The notes under the pieces: model-generated
Told to the model about the DNA's origin: nothing
Seen by the model: the letters and a program-made list of their open reading frames with translations, nothing else
Database searches by the model: none
Part shown: positions 48,971 through 63,600 of the stretch, piece after piece
Layout of the letters: the number at the start of each line of letters is the position of its first letter
Position numbering within the stretch: the stretch's first letter is position 1
Assembly: GCF_050947335.1 (NCBI RefSeq)
Contig: NW_027473350.1
Span: 434,001 to 498,000, forward strand
Reading direction: 5' to 3'
Source of the DNA: Megachile rotundata
Lineage: Eukaryota > Arthropoda > Insecta > Hymenoptera > Megachilidae
DNA length: 64,000 bases
Translations under genes and position numbers: made by a program

Positions 48971-51900
48971 ACAATCACAATCATACTATCACAATCATAC
49001 AATCAGAATCATACAATCACAATCATACAATCACAATCATACAATCGCAAGCATACAATCACAATCATACAATCACAATCATACAATCACAATCATACAA
49101 TCGCAATCATACAATTACAATCTCCCAAATACAATCATACAACCACAATCATACAATCACAATCATACAATCACAATCATACTATCACAATCATACAATC
49201 ACAATCATGCAATCACAATCATACAATCATAATCAGACAATGACAATCATACAATCACAATCATACAATCACAATCATACAATCACAATCATAGAACCAC
49301 CATCAGACTATCACAATCATACTATCACAATCATACAATCACAATCATACAATCACAGTCATACAATCACAGTCATACAATCACTATCATACTATCACAA
49401 TCATACAATCACAATCATACAATCGCAATCATACAATCGCAGTCATACAATCGCAATCATACAATCACAATCACACAATCACAATCATACAATCACAATC
49501 TTCCAGTCACAGTCATACAATCACAATCATACAGTCACAATCATACTATCGCAATCATACAATCACAATCATACCATCACAATCATACAATCACAACCAT
49601 ACAATCATAATCATACAATCACAATCATACCATCATAATCATACAATCACAATCATACAATCGCAATCATACAATCGCAATCATACAATCACAATCATAC
49701 AATCACAATCATACAATCATAATCATATAATCACAATCATACAATCACAATCATACTATCGCAATCATACAATCACAATCATACCATCACAATCATACAA
49801 TTACAATCATACAATCACAATCATACAATCACAATCATAAGATCACAATCATACAATCACAATCACACAATCACAATCATACAATCACAATCATACAATC
49901 ACAATCATACAATCACAATCATACAATCGCAAGCATACAATCACAATCATACAATCATAATCATACAATCACAATCATACAATCACAATCATAGAACCAC
50001 AATCAGACAATCACAATCATACAATCACAATCATACAATCACAATCATACAATCACAGTCATACAATCACTATCATACTATCACAATCATACAATCACAA
50101 TCATGCAATCACAATCATACAATCATAATCAGACAATGACAATCATACAATCACAATCATACAATCACAATCATACAATCACAATCATAGAACCACAATC
50201 AGACAATCACAATCATACAATCACAATCATACAATCACAGTCATACGATCACAGTCATACAATCACAATCATACTATCACAATCATACTATCACAATCAT
50301 ACAATCATAATCATACAATCACAGTCACACAATCGCAATCATACAATCACAATCATAGAATCACAATCATACAATCACGATCATACAACCACAATCAGAC
50401 AATCACAATCATACAATCACAATCATACAATCACTGTCATACAATCACAGTCATACAATCACAGTCATACAATCACAATCATACTATCACAATCATACTA
50501 TCACAATCATACAATCATAATCATACAATCACAGTCATACAATCGCAATCATACAACCACAATATTACAATCACAATCATACAATCACAATTGTACTATC
50601 GCAATCATACAATCACAATCATACCATCACCATCATACAATCACAATCATACAGTCATAATCATACAATTACAATCATACAATCACAATCATACAATCAC
50701 AATCATACAATCACAATCATACAATCACAATCTTACTATCACAATCATACAGTCATAATCATACAATCACAATCATACAATCACAATCGTACAATCAAAA
50801 ATCATACAATCATAATCATACAATCGCAATCATACAATCACAATCATACAATCACAGTCATACAATCACAATCTTACAATCACAATCATACTATCACAAT
50901 CACACGATCACAATCATACAATCACAATCATACAATCAGAATCGTACAATCACAATCATACAATCACAATCTTCCAGTCACAATCATACAATCACAATCT
51001 TACAATCGCAATCATACAATCGCAATCATACAATCACAATCATACAATCACTATCATACAATCATAATCATACAATCACAGTCATACAATCACAATCATA
51101 CTATCGCATCCATACAATCACAATCATACCATCACAATCATACAATTACAATCATACAATCACAATCATACAATCACAATCATAAGATCACAATCATACA
51201 ATCACAATCACACAATTACAATCATACAATCACAATCATACAATCACAATCATACAATCGCAAGCATACAATCACAATCATACAATCATAATCATACAAT
51301 CACAATCATACAATCACAATCGTACAATCACAATCATACAATCAAAATCATACAATCACAATCATACAATCACAATCGTGCAATCACAATCATACAATCG
51401 CAATCATACAATCGCAATCATACAATCACAATCATACAATCACAATCATACAATCACAATCATACAATCACAATCATACAATCGCAATCAAACAATCACA
51501 ATCATACTACCGCAATCATACAATCACAATCATACCATCACAATCATACAATTACAATCATACAGTCACAATCATACAACCACAATCATACAATCAAAAT
51601 CATACAATCGCAATCATACTATCACAAACATACAATCAAAATCATACAATCACAATCATACAATCACAATCATACAATCACAATCACACAATCACAATCA
51701 TACAATCACAATCATACAATCACAATCATACTATCACAATCATACTATCACAATCATACAATCACAATTATGCAATCACAATCATACAATCATAATCAGA
51801 CAATGACAATCATACAATCACAATCATACAATCACAATCATACAATCACAATCATACAATCACAATCATACAATCACAATCATACAATCACAATCATACA

Positions 51901-52863
51901 ATCACAATCATACAATCACAATCATACAATCACAATCATACAATCACAATCATACAATCACAATCATAGAACCACAATCAGACAATCACAATCATACAAT
52001 CACAATCGTACAATCACAATCATACAATCACAGTCATACGATCACAGTCATACAATCACAATCATACTATCACAATCATACAATCACAATCATACAATCA
52101 CAATCATACAATCGCAATCATACAATCACAATCACACAATCACAATCATACAATCGCAATCATACAGTCACAATCATACAATCACAATCATACAGTCACA
52201 ATCATACTATCGCAATCATACGGTCACAATCATACCATCACAATCATACAATCACAACCATACAATCAGAATCATACAATCACAACCATACAATCATAAT
52301 CATACAATCACAATCATACAATCGCAATCATACAATCACAATATTACAATCACAATCATACAATCACAATCGTACTATCGCAATCATACAATCACAATCA
52401 TACCATCACCATCATACAATCACAATCATACAATCATAATCATACAATTACAATCATACAATCACAATCATACAATCACAATCATACAATCACAATCATA
52501 CAATCACAATCATACTATCACAATCATACAATCATAATCATACAATCACAGTCATACAATCACAATCGTACAATCACAGTCATACAATCACAATCTTACA
52601 ATCACAATCGTACTATCACAATCACACAATCACAATCATACAATCACAATCATACAATCACAATCATACAATCACAATCATACAATCACAATCATGCAAT
52701 CACAATCATACAATCATAATCATACAATGACAATCATACAATCACAATCATACAATCACAATCATACAATCACAATCATACAATCACAATCATACATTCA
52801 CAATCATAAAACCACAATCAGACAATCACAATCATACCATCACCATCATACAATCACAATCAT
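48971..52863. repeat. Higher-order block G, copy 2 (3,893 bp)
   Basis: This is the tandem partner of block G copy 1, with no change of spacing over the whole length. It carries the 15-bp unit at 50791-50805 and an 11-unit consensus run at 51814-51967, flanked by acaatgacaatcat and agaaccacaatcag. That run and its twin at 47921 are the longest pure runs I noted. At 52864 the string departs with actatcac in place of a consensus unit. Confidence 0.9.
50791..50805. repeat. 15-bp unit (+1), fifth copy
   Basis: The unit acaatcaaaaatcat lies exactly 3,893 bp after the fourth copy, and the phase moves from 13 to 0 modulo 14. Confidence 0.95.
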
Positions 52864-54865
52864 ACTATCACAATCATACAATCACAATCATACAATCACA
52901 ATCATACAATTACAATCATACAATCAGAATCATACAATCACAATCATACAATCACAATCATACAATCACAATCATACTATCACAATCATACAATCATAAT
53001 CATACAATCACAGTCATACAATCACAATCGTACAATCACAGTCATACAATCACAATCTTACAATCACAATCGTACTATCACAATCACACAATCACAATCA
53101 TACAATCACAATCATACAATCACAATCATACAATCACCATCATACAATCACAATCATGCAATCACAATCATACAATCATAATCATACGATGACAATCATA
53201 CAATGACAATCATACAATCACAATCATACAATCACAATCATACAATCACAATCATACATTCACAATCATAAAACCACAATCAGACAATCACAATCATACC
53301 ATCACCATCATACAATCACAATCATACAATCATAATCATACAATAACAATCACACAATCACAATCATACAATCACAATCATACAATCACAATCATAAAAT
53401 CACAATCATACAATCACAATCATACAATCGCAATCATACAATTACAATCTCCAAAAAACAATATCCCAAATACAATCATACAATCCGAATCATACAATCA
53501 CAATCATACAATCACAATCATACAATCACAATCATACTATCACAATCATACAATCATAATCATACAATGACAATCATACAATCACAGTCATACAATCACA
53601 ATCATACAATCACAATCATACATTCACAATCATAAAACCACAATCAGACAATCACAATCATACCATCACCATCATACAATCACAATCATACAATCATAAT
53701 CATACAATTACAATCACACAATCACAATCATACAATCACAATCATACAATCACAATCATACAATCGCAATCATACAATTACTATCTCCAAAATACAATAT
53801 CCCAAATACAATCATACAATCAGAATCATACAATCACAATCATACAATCACAATCATACAATCACAATCATACTATCACAATCATACAATCAGAATCATA
53901 CAATCACAATCATACAATCGCAAGCTTACAATCACAATCATACAATCACAATCATACAATCACAATCATACAATCACAACCATACAATCGCAATCATACA
54001 ATTACAATCTCCCAAATACAATCATACAACCACAATCATACAATCACAATCATACAATCACAATCATACTATCACAATCATACAATCACAATCATGCAAT
54101 CACAATCATACAATCATAACCAGACAATGACAATCATACAATCGCAATCATACAATCACAATCATAGAACCACCATCAGACTATCACAATCATACAATCA
54201 CAATCATACAATCACAATCATACAATCACAGTCATACAATCACAGTCATACAATCACTATCATACTATCACAATCATACAATCACAATCATACAATCGCA
54301 ATCTTACAATCGCAGTCATACAATCGCAATCATACAATCACAATCACACAATCACAATCATACAATCACAATCTTCCAGTCACAGTCATACAATCACAAT
54401 CATACAGTCACAATCATACTATCGCAATCATACAATCACAATCATACCATCACAATCATACAATCACAACCATACAATCATAATCATACAATCACAATCA
54501 TACCATCATAATCATACAATCACAATCATACAATCGCAATCATACAATCGCAATCATACAATCACAATCATACAATCACAATCATACAATCATAATCATA
54601 TAATCACAATCATACAATCACAATCATACTATCGCAATCATACAATCACAATCATACCATCACAATCATACAATTACAATCATACAATCACAATCATACA
54701 ATCACAATCATAAGATCACAATCATACAATCACAATCATACAATCACAATCATACAATCACAATCATACAATCGCAATCATACAATTACAATCTCCAAAA
54801 TACAATATCCCAAATACAATCATACAATCAGAATCATACAATCACAATCATACAATCACAATCAT
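52108..54865. repeat. Higher-order block H, copy 1
   Basis: This block matches 57,849-60,606 at a constant offset of 5,741 bp (410 units plus 1). Anchors are acaatcgcaatcat at 52108 (57849), gcaatc near 52696 (58437) and gcaatc near 54096 (59837). The 129 codons from 54094 and 59835 translate identically. Markers private to this pair include acgatgac followed by acaatgac near 53.19 kb, a caaaaaacaatatc form of the divergent module near 53.45 kb, an acaatccgaatcat unit near 53.48 kb and acaatcataaccag near 54.11 kb. The left end overlaps block G copy 2. Confidence 0.87.
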
Positions 54866-57848
54866 ACATTCACAATCATAAAACCACAATCAGACAATCA
54901 CAATCATACCATCACCATCATACAATCACAATCATACAATCACAATCATACTATCACAATCATACAATCAGAATCATACAATCACAATCATACAATCACA
55001 ATCATACAATCGCAAGCATACAATCACAATCATACAATCACAATCATACAATCACAATCATACAATCGCAATCATACAATTACAATCTCCCAAATACAAT
55101 CATACAACCACAATCATACAATCACAATCATACAATCACAATCATACTATCACAATCATACAATCACAATCATGCAATCACAATCATACAATCATAATCA
55201 GACAATGACAATCATACAATCACAATCATACAATCACAATCATACAATCACAATCATAGAACCACCATCAGACTATCACAATCATACTATCACAATCATA
55301 CAATCACAATCATACAATCACAGTCATACAATCACAGTCATACAATCACTATCATACTATCACAATCATACAATCACAATCATACAATCGCAATCATACA
55401 ATCGCAGTCATACAATCGCAATCATACAATCACAATCACACAATCACAATCATACAATCACAATCTTCCAGTCACAGTCATACAATCACAATCATACAGT
55501 CACAATCATACTATCGCAATCATACAATCACAATCATACCATCACAATCATACAATCACAACCATACAATCATAATCATACAATCACAATCATACCATCA
55601 TAATCATACAATCACAATCATACAATCGCAATCATACAATCGCAATCATACAATCACAATCATACAATCACAATCATACAATCATAATCATATAATCACA
55701 ATCATACAATCACAATCATACTATCGCAATCATACAATCACAATCATACCATCACAATCATACAATTACAATCATACAATCACAATCATACAATCACAAT
55801 CATAAGATCACAATCATACAATCACAATCACACAATCACAATCATACAATCACAATCATACAATCACAATCATACAATCACAATCATACAATCGCAAGCA
55901 TACAATCACAATCATACAATCATAATCATACAATCACAATCATACAATCACAATCATAGAACCACAATCAGACAATCACAATCATACAATCACAATCATA
56001 CAATCACAATCATACAATCACAGTCATACAATCACTATCATACTATCACAATCATACAATCACAATCATGCAATCACAATCATACAATCATAATCAGACA
56101 ACGACAATCATACAATCACAATCATACAATCACAATCATACAATCACAATCATAGAACCACAATCAGACAATCACAATCATACAATCACAATCATACAAT
56201 CACAGTCATACGATCACAGTCATACAATCACAATCATACTATCACAATCATACTATCACAATCATACAATCATAATCATACAATCACAGTCACACAATCG
56301 CAATCATACAATCACAATCATAGAATCACAATCATACAATCACGATCATACAACCACAATCAGACAATCACAATCATACAATCACAATCATACAATCACT
56401 GTCATACAATCACAGTCATACAATCACAGTCATACAATCACAATCATACTATCACAATCATACTATCACAATCATACAATCATAATCATACAATCACAGT
56501 CATACAATCGCAATCATACAACCACAATATTACAATCACAATCATACAATCACAATTGTACTATCGCAATCATACAATCACAATCATACCATCACCATCA
56601 TACAATCACAATCATACAGTCATAATCATACAATTACAATCATACAATCACAATCATACAATCACAATCATACAATCACAATCATACAATCACAATCTTA
56701 CTATCACAATCATACAGTCATAATCATACAATCACAATCATACAATCACAATCGTACAATCAAAAATCATACAATCATAATCATACAATCGCAATCATAC
56801 AATCACAATCATACAATCACAGTCATACAATCACAATCTTACAATCACAATCATACTATCACAATCACACGATCACAATCATACAATCACAATCATACAA
56901 TCAGAATCGTACAATCACAATCATACAATCACAATCTTCCAGTCACAATCATACAATCACAATCTTACAATCGCAATCATACAATCGCAATCATACAATC
57001 ACAATCATACAATCACTATCATACAATCATAATCATACAATCACAGTCATACAATCACAATCATACTATCGCATCCATACAATCACAATCATACCATCAC
57101 AATCATACAATTACAATCATACAATCACAATCATACAATCACAATCATAAGATCACAATCATACAATCACAATCACACAATTACAATCATACAATCACAA
57201 TCATACAATCACAATCATACAATCGCAAGCATACAATCACAATCATACAATCATAATCATACAATCACAATCATACAATCACAATCGTACAATCACAATC
57301 ATACAATCAAAATCATACAATCACAATCATACAATCACAATCGTGCAATCACAATCATACAATCGCAATCATACAATCGCAATCATACAATCACAATCAT
57401 ACAATCACAATCATACAATCACAATCATACAATCACAATCATACAATCGCAATCAAACAATCACAATCATACTACCGCAATCATACAATCACAATCATAC
57501 CATCACAATCATACAATTACAATCATACAGTCACAATCATACAACCACAATCATACAATCAAAATCATACAATCGCAATCATACTATCACAAACATACAA
57601 TCAAAATCATACAATCACAATCATACAATCACAATCATACAATCACAATCACACAATCACAATCATACAATCACAATCATACAATCACAATCATACTATC
57701 ACAATCATACTATCACAATCATACAATCACAATTATGCAATCACAATCATACAATCATAATCAGACAATGACAATCATACAATCACAATCATACAATCAC
57801 AATCATACAATCACAATCATACAATCACAATCATACAATCACAATCAT
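54866..57848. repeat. Block G-derived segment, third copy
   Basis: The segment matches about 48.9-51.88 kb at an offset of 5,965 bp (426 units plus 1). Anchors are gcaatc strings near 55174 (49209), 56070 (50105) and 57737 (51772), and the 15-bp unit at 56756 (50791). A private change turns acaatgac into acaacgac near 56.10 kb. Just before 57,849, about 16 units present in block G (part of the consensus run and the following agaacc string) are missing. Confidence 0.85.
56756..56770. repeat. 15-bp unit (+1), sixth copy
   Basis: The unit acaatcaaaaatcat occurs in the usual context, and the phase moves from 0 to 1 modulo 14. It is the last length-variant unit in the window. Confidence 0.95.
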
Positions 57849-60606
57849 ACAATCGCAATCATACAATCACAATCACACAATCACAATCATACAATCGCAA
57901 TCATACAGTCACAATCATACAATCACAATCATACAGTCACAATCATACTATCGCAATCATACGGTCACAATCATACCATCACAATCATACAATCACAACC
58001 ATACAATCAGAATCATACAATCACAACCATACAATCATAATCATACAATCACAATCATACAATCGCAATCATACAATCACAATATTACAATCACAATCAT
58101 ACAATCACAATCGTACTATCGCAATCATACAATCACAATCATACCATCACCATCATACAATCACAATCATACAATCATAATCATACAATTACAATCATAC
58201 AATCACAATCATACAATCACAATCATACAATCACAATCATACAATCACAATCATACTATCACAATCATACAATCATAATCATACAATCACAGTCATACAA
58301 TCACAATCGTACAATCACAGTCATACAATCACAATCTTACAATCACAATCGTACTATCACAATCACACAATCACAATCATACAATCACAATCATACAATC
58401 ACAATCATACAATCACAATCATACAATCACAATCATGCAATCACAATCATACAATCATAATCATACAATGACAATCATACAATCACAATCATACAATCAC
58501 AATCATACAATCACAATCATACAATCACAATCATACATTCACAATCATAAAACCACAATCAGACAATCACAATCATACCATCACCATCATACAATCACAA
58601 TCATACTATCACAATCATACAATCACAATCATACAATCACAATCATACAATTACAATCATACAATCAGAATCATACAATCACAATCATACAATCACAATC
58701 ATACAATCACAATCATACTATCACAATCATACAATCATAATCATACAATCACAGTCATACAATCACAATCGTACAATCACAGTCATACAATCACAATCTT
58801 ACAATCACAATCGTACTATCACAATCACACAATCACAATCATACAATCACAATCATACAATCACAATCATACAATCACCATCATACAATCACAATCATGC
58901 AATCACAATCATACAATCATAATCATACGATGACAATCATACAATGACAATCATACAATCACAATCATACAATCACAATCATACAATCACAATCATACAT
59001 TCACAATCATAAAACCACAATCAGACAATCACAATCATACCATCACCATCATACAATCACAATCATACAATCATAATCATACAATAACAATCACACAATC
59101 ACAATCATACAATCACAATCATACAATCACAATCATAAAATCACAATCATACAATCACAATCATACAATCGCAATCATACAATTACAATCTCCAAAAAAC
59201 AATATCCCAAATACAATCATACAATCCGAATCATACAATCACAATCATACAATCACAATCATACAATCACAATCATACTATCACAATCATACAATCATAA
59301 TCATACAATGACAATCATACAATCACAGTCATACAATCACAATCATACAATCACAATCATACATTCACAATCATAAAACCACAATCAGACAATCACAATC
59401 ATACCATCACCATCATACAATCACAATCATACAATCATAATCATACAATTACAATCACACAATCACAATCATACAATCACAATCATACAATCACAATCAT
59501 ACAATCGCAATCATACAATTACTATCTCCAAAATACAATATCCCAAATACAATCATACAATCAGAATCATACAATCACAATCATACAATCACAATCATAC
59601 AATCACAATCATACTATCACAATCATACAATCAGAATCATACAATCACAATCATACAATCGCAAGCTTACAATCACAATCATACAATCACAATCATACAA
59701 TCACAATCATACAATCACAACCATACAATCGCAATCATACAATTACAATCTCCCAAATACAATCATACAACCACAATCATACAATCACAATCATACAATC
59801 ACAATCATACTATCACAATCATACAATCACAATCATGCAATCACAATCATACAATCATAACCAGACAATGACAATCATACAATCGCAATCATACAATCAC
59901 AATCATAGAACCACCATCAGACTATCACAATCATACAATCACAATCATACAATCACAATCATACAATCACAGTCATACAATCACAGTCATACAATCACTA
60001 TCATACTATCACAATCATACAATCACAATCATACAATCGCAATCTTACAATCGCAGTCATACAATCGCAATCATACAATCACAATCACACAATCACAATC
60101 ATACAATCACAATCTTCCAGTCACAGTCATACAATCACAATCATACAGTCACAATCATACTATCGCAATCATACAATCACAATCATACCATCACAATCAT
60201 ACAATCACAACCATACAATCATAATCATACAATCACAATCATACCATCATAATCATACAATCACAATCATACAATCGCAATCATACAATCGCAATCATAC
60301 AATCACAATCATACAATCACAATCATACAATCATAATCATATAATCACAATCATACAATCACAATCATACTATCGCAATCATACAATCACAATCATACCA
60401 TCACAATCATACAATTACAATCATACAATCACAATCATACAATCACAATCATAAGATCACAATCATACAATCACAATCATACAATCACAATCATACAATC
60501 ACAATCATACAATCGCAATCATACAATTACAATCTCCAAAATACAATATCCCAAATACAATCATACAATCAGAATCATACAATCACAATCATACAATCAC
60601 AATCAT
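57849..60606. repeat. Higher-order block H, copy 2
   Basis: This is the partner of 52,108-54,865 at 5,741 bp spacing, sharing all of that pair's private markers (acgatgac then acaatgac near 58.93 kb, the acaatccgaatcat unit near 59.22 kb, acaatcataaccag near 59.85 kb). The match stops at about 60,606, where copy 1 has acattc then aaaacc and this copy has further consensus units and actatc. Confidence 0.87.
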
Positions 60607-63600
60607 ACAATCACAATCATACTATCACAATCATACAATCATAATCATACAATGACAATCATACAATCACAATCATACAATCACAATCATACAATCACAA
60701 TCATACAATCACAATCATACATTGACAATCATAAAACCACAATCAGACAATCACAATCATACCATCACCATCATACAATCACAATCATACAATCATAATC
60801 ATACAATTACAATCACACAATCACAATCATACAATCACAATCATACAATCACAATCATACAATCGCAATCATACAATTACTATCTCCAAAATACAATATC
60901 CCAAATACAATCATACAATCAGAATCATACAATCACAATCATACAATCACAATCATACAATCACAATCATACAATCACAATCATACTATCACGATCATAC
61001 AATCAGAATCATACAATCACAATCATACAATCGCAAGCATACAATCACAATCATACAATCACAATCATACAATCACAATCATACAATCGCAATCATACAA
61101 TTACAATCTCCCAAATACAATCATACAACCACAATCATACAATCACAATCATACAATCACAATCATACTATCACAATCATACAATCACAATCATGCAATC
61201 ACAATCATACAATCATAATCAGACAATGACAATCATACAATCACAATCATACAATCACAATCATACAATCACAATCATAGAACCACCATCAGACTATCAC
61301 AATCATACAATCACAATCATACAATCACAATCATACAATCACAGTCATACAATCACAGTCATACAATCACTATCATACTATCACAATCATACAATCACAA
61401 TCATACAATCGCAATCATACAATCGCAGTCATACAATCGCAATCATACAATCACAATCACACAATCACAATCATACAATCACAATCTTCCAGTCACAGTC
61501 ATACAATCACAATCATACAGTCACAATCATACTATCGCAATCATACAATCACAATCATACCATCACAATCATACAATCACAACCATACAATCATAATCAT
61601 ACAATCACAATCATACCATCATAATCATACAATCACAATCATACAATCGCAATCATACAATCGCAATCGTACAATCACAATCATACAATCACAATCATAC
61701 AATCATAATCATATAATCACAATCATACATTCACAATCATACTATCGCAATCATACAATCACAAACATACCATCACAATCATACAATTACAATCATACAA
61801 TCGCAATCATACAATCACAATCATAAGATCACAATCATACAATCACAATCACACAATCACAATCATACAATCACAATCATACAATCACAATCATACAATC
61901 ACAATCATACAATCACAATCATAGAACCACAATCAGACAATCACAATCATACAATCACAATCATACAATCACAATCATACAATCACAGTCATACAATCAC
62001 TATCATACTATCACAATCATACAATCACAATCATGCAATCACAATCATACAATCATAATCAGACAATGACAATCATACAATCACAACCATACAATCACAA
62101 TCATACAATCACAATCATAAAACCACAATCAGACAATCACAATCATACCATCACCATCATACAATCACAATCATACAATCATGATCATACAATTACAATC
62201 ACACAATCACAATCATACAATCACAATCATACAATCACAATCATACAATCGCAATCATACAATTACTATCTCCAAAATACAATATCCCAAATACAATCAT
62301 ACAATCAGAATCATACAATCACAATCATACAATCACAATCATACAATCACAATCATACTATCACAATCATACAATCAGAATCATACAATCACAATCATAC
62401 AATCGCAAGCATACAATCACAATCATACAATCACAATCATACAATCACAATCATACAATCGCAATCATACAATTACAATCTCCCAAATGCAATCATACAA
62501 CCACAATCATACAATCACAATCATACAATCACAATCATACTATCACAATCATACAATCACAATCATGCAATCACAATCATACAATCATAATCAGACAATG
62601 ATAATCATACAATCACAATCATACAATCACAATCATACAATCACAATCATACAATCACAATCATAGAACCACCATCAGACTATCACAATCATACAATCAC
62701 AATCATACAATCACAATCATACAATCACAGTCATACAATCACAGTCATACAATCACTATCATACTATCACAATCATACAATCACAATCATACAATCGCAA
62801 TCATACAATCGCAGTCATACAATCGCAATCATACAATCACAATCACACAATCACAATCATACAATCACAATCTTCCAGTCACAGTCATACAATCACAATC
62901 ATACAGTCACAATCATACTATCGCAATCATACAATCACAATCATACCATCACAATCATACAATCACAACCATACAATCATAATCATACAATCACAATCAT
63001 ACCATCATAATCATACAATCGCAATCATACAATCGCAATCATACAATCGCAATCATACATTCACAATCATACAATCATAATCATACAATCATAATCATAC
63101 AATCACAATCATACAATCACAATCATAGAACCACAATCAGACAATCACAATCATACCATCACAATCATACAATCACAATCATACAATCACAATCATACAA
63201 TCACAACCATACAATCATAATCATACAATCACAATCATACCATCATAATCATACAATCACAATCATACAATCGCAAGCATACAATCACAATCATACAATC
63301 ACAATCATACAATCACAATCATACAATCGCAATCATACAATTACAATCTCCCAAATACAATCATACAACCACAATCATACAATCACAATCATACAATCAC
63401 AATCATACTATCACAATCATACAATCACAATCATGCAATCACAATCATACAATCATAATCAGACAATGACAATCATACAATCACAATCATACAATCACAA
63501 TCATACAATCACAATCATAGAACCACCATCAGACAATCACAATCATACAATCACAATCATACAATCACAGTCATACGATCACAGTCATACAATCACAATC

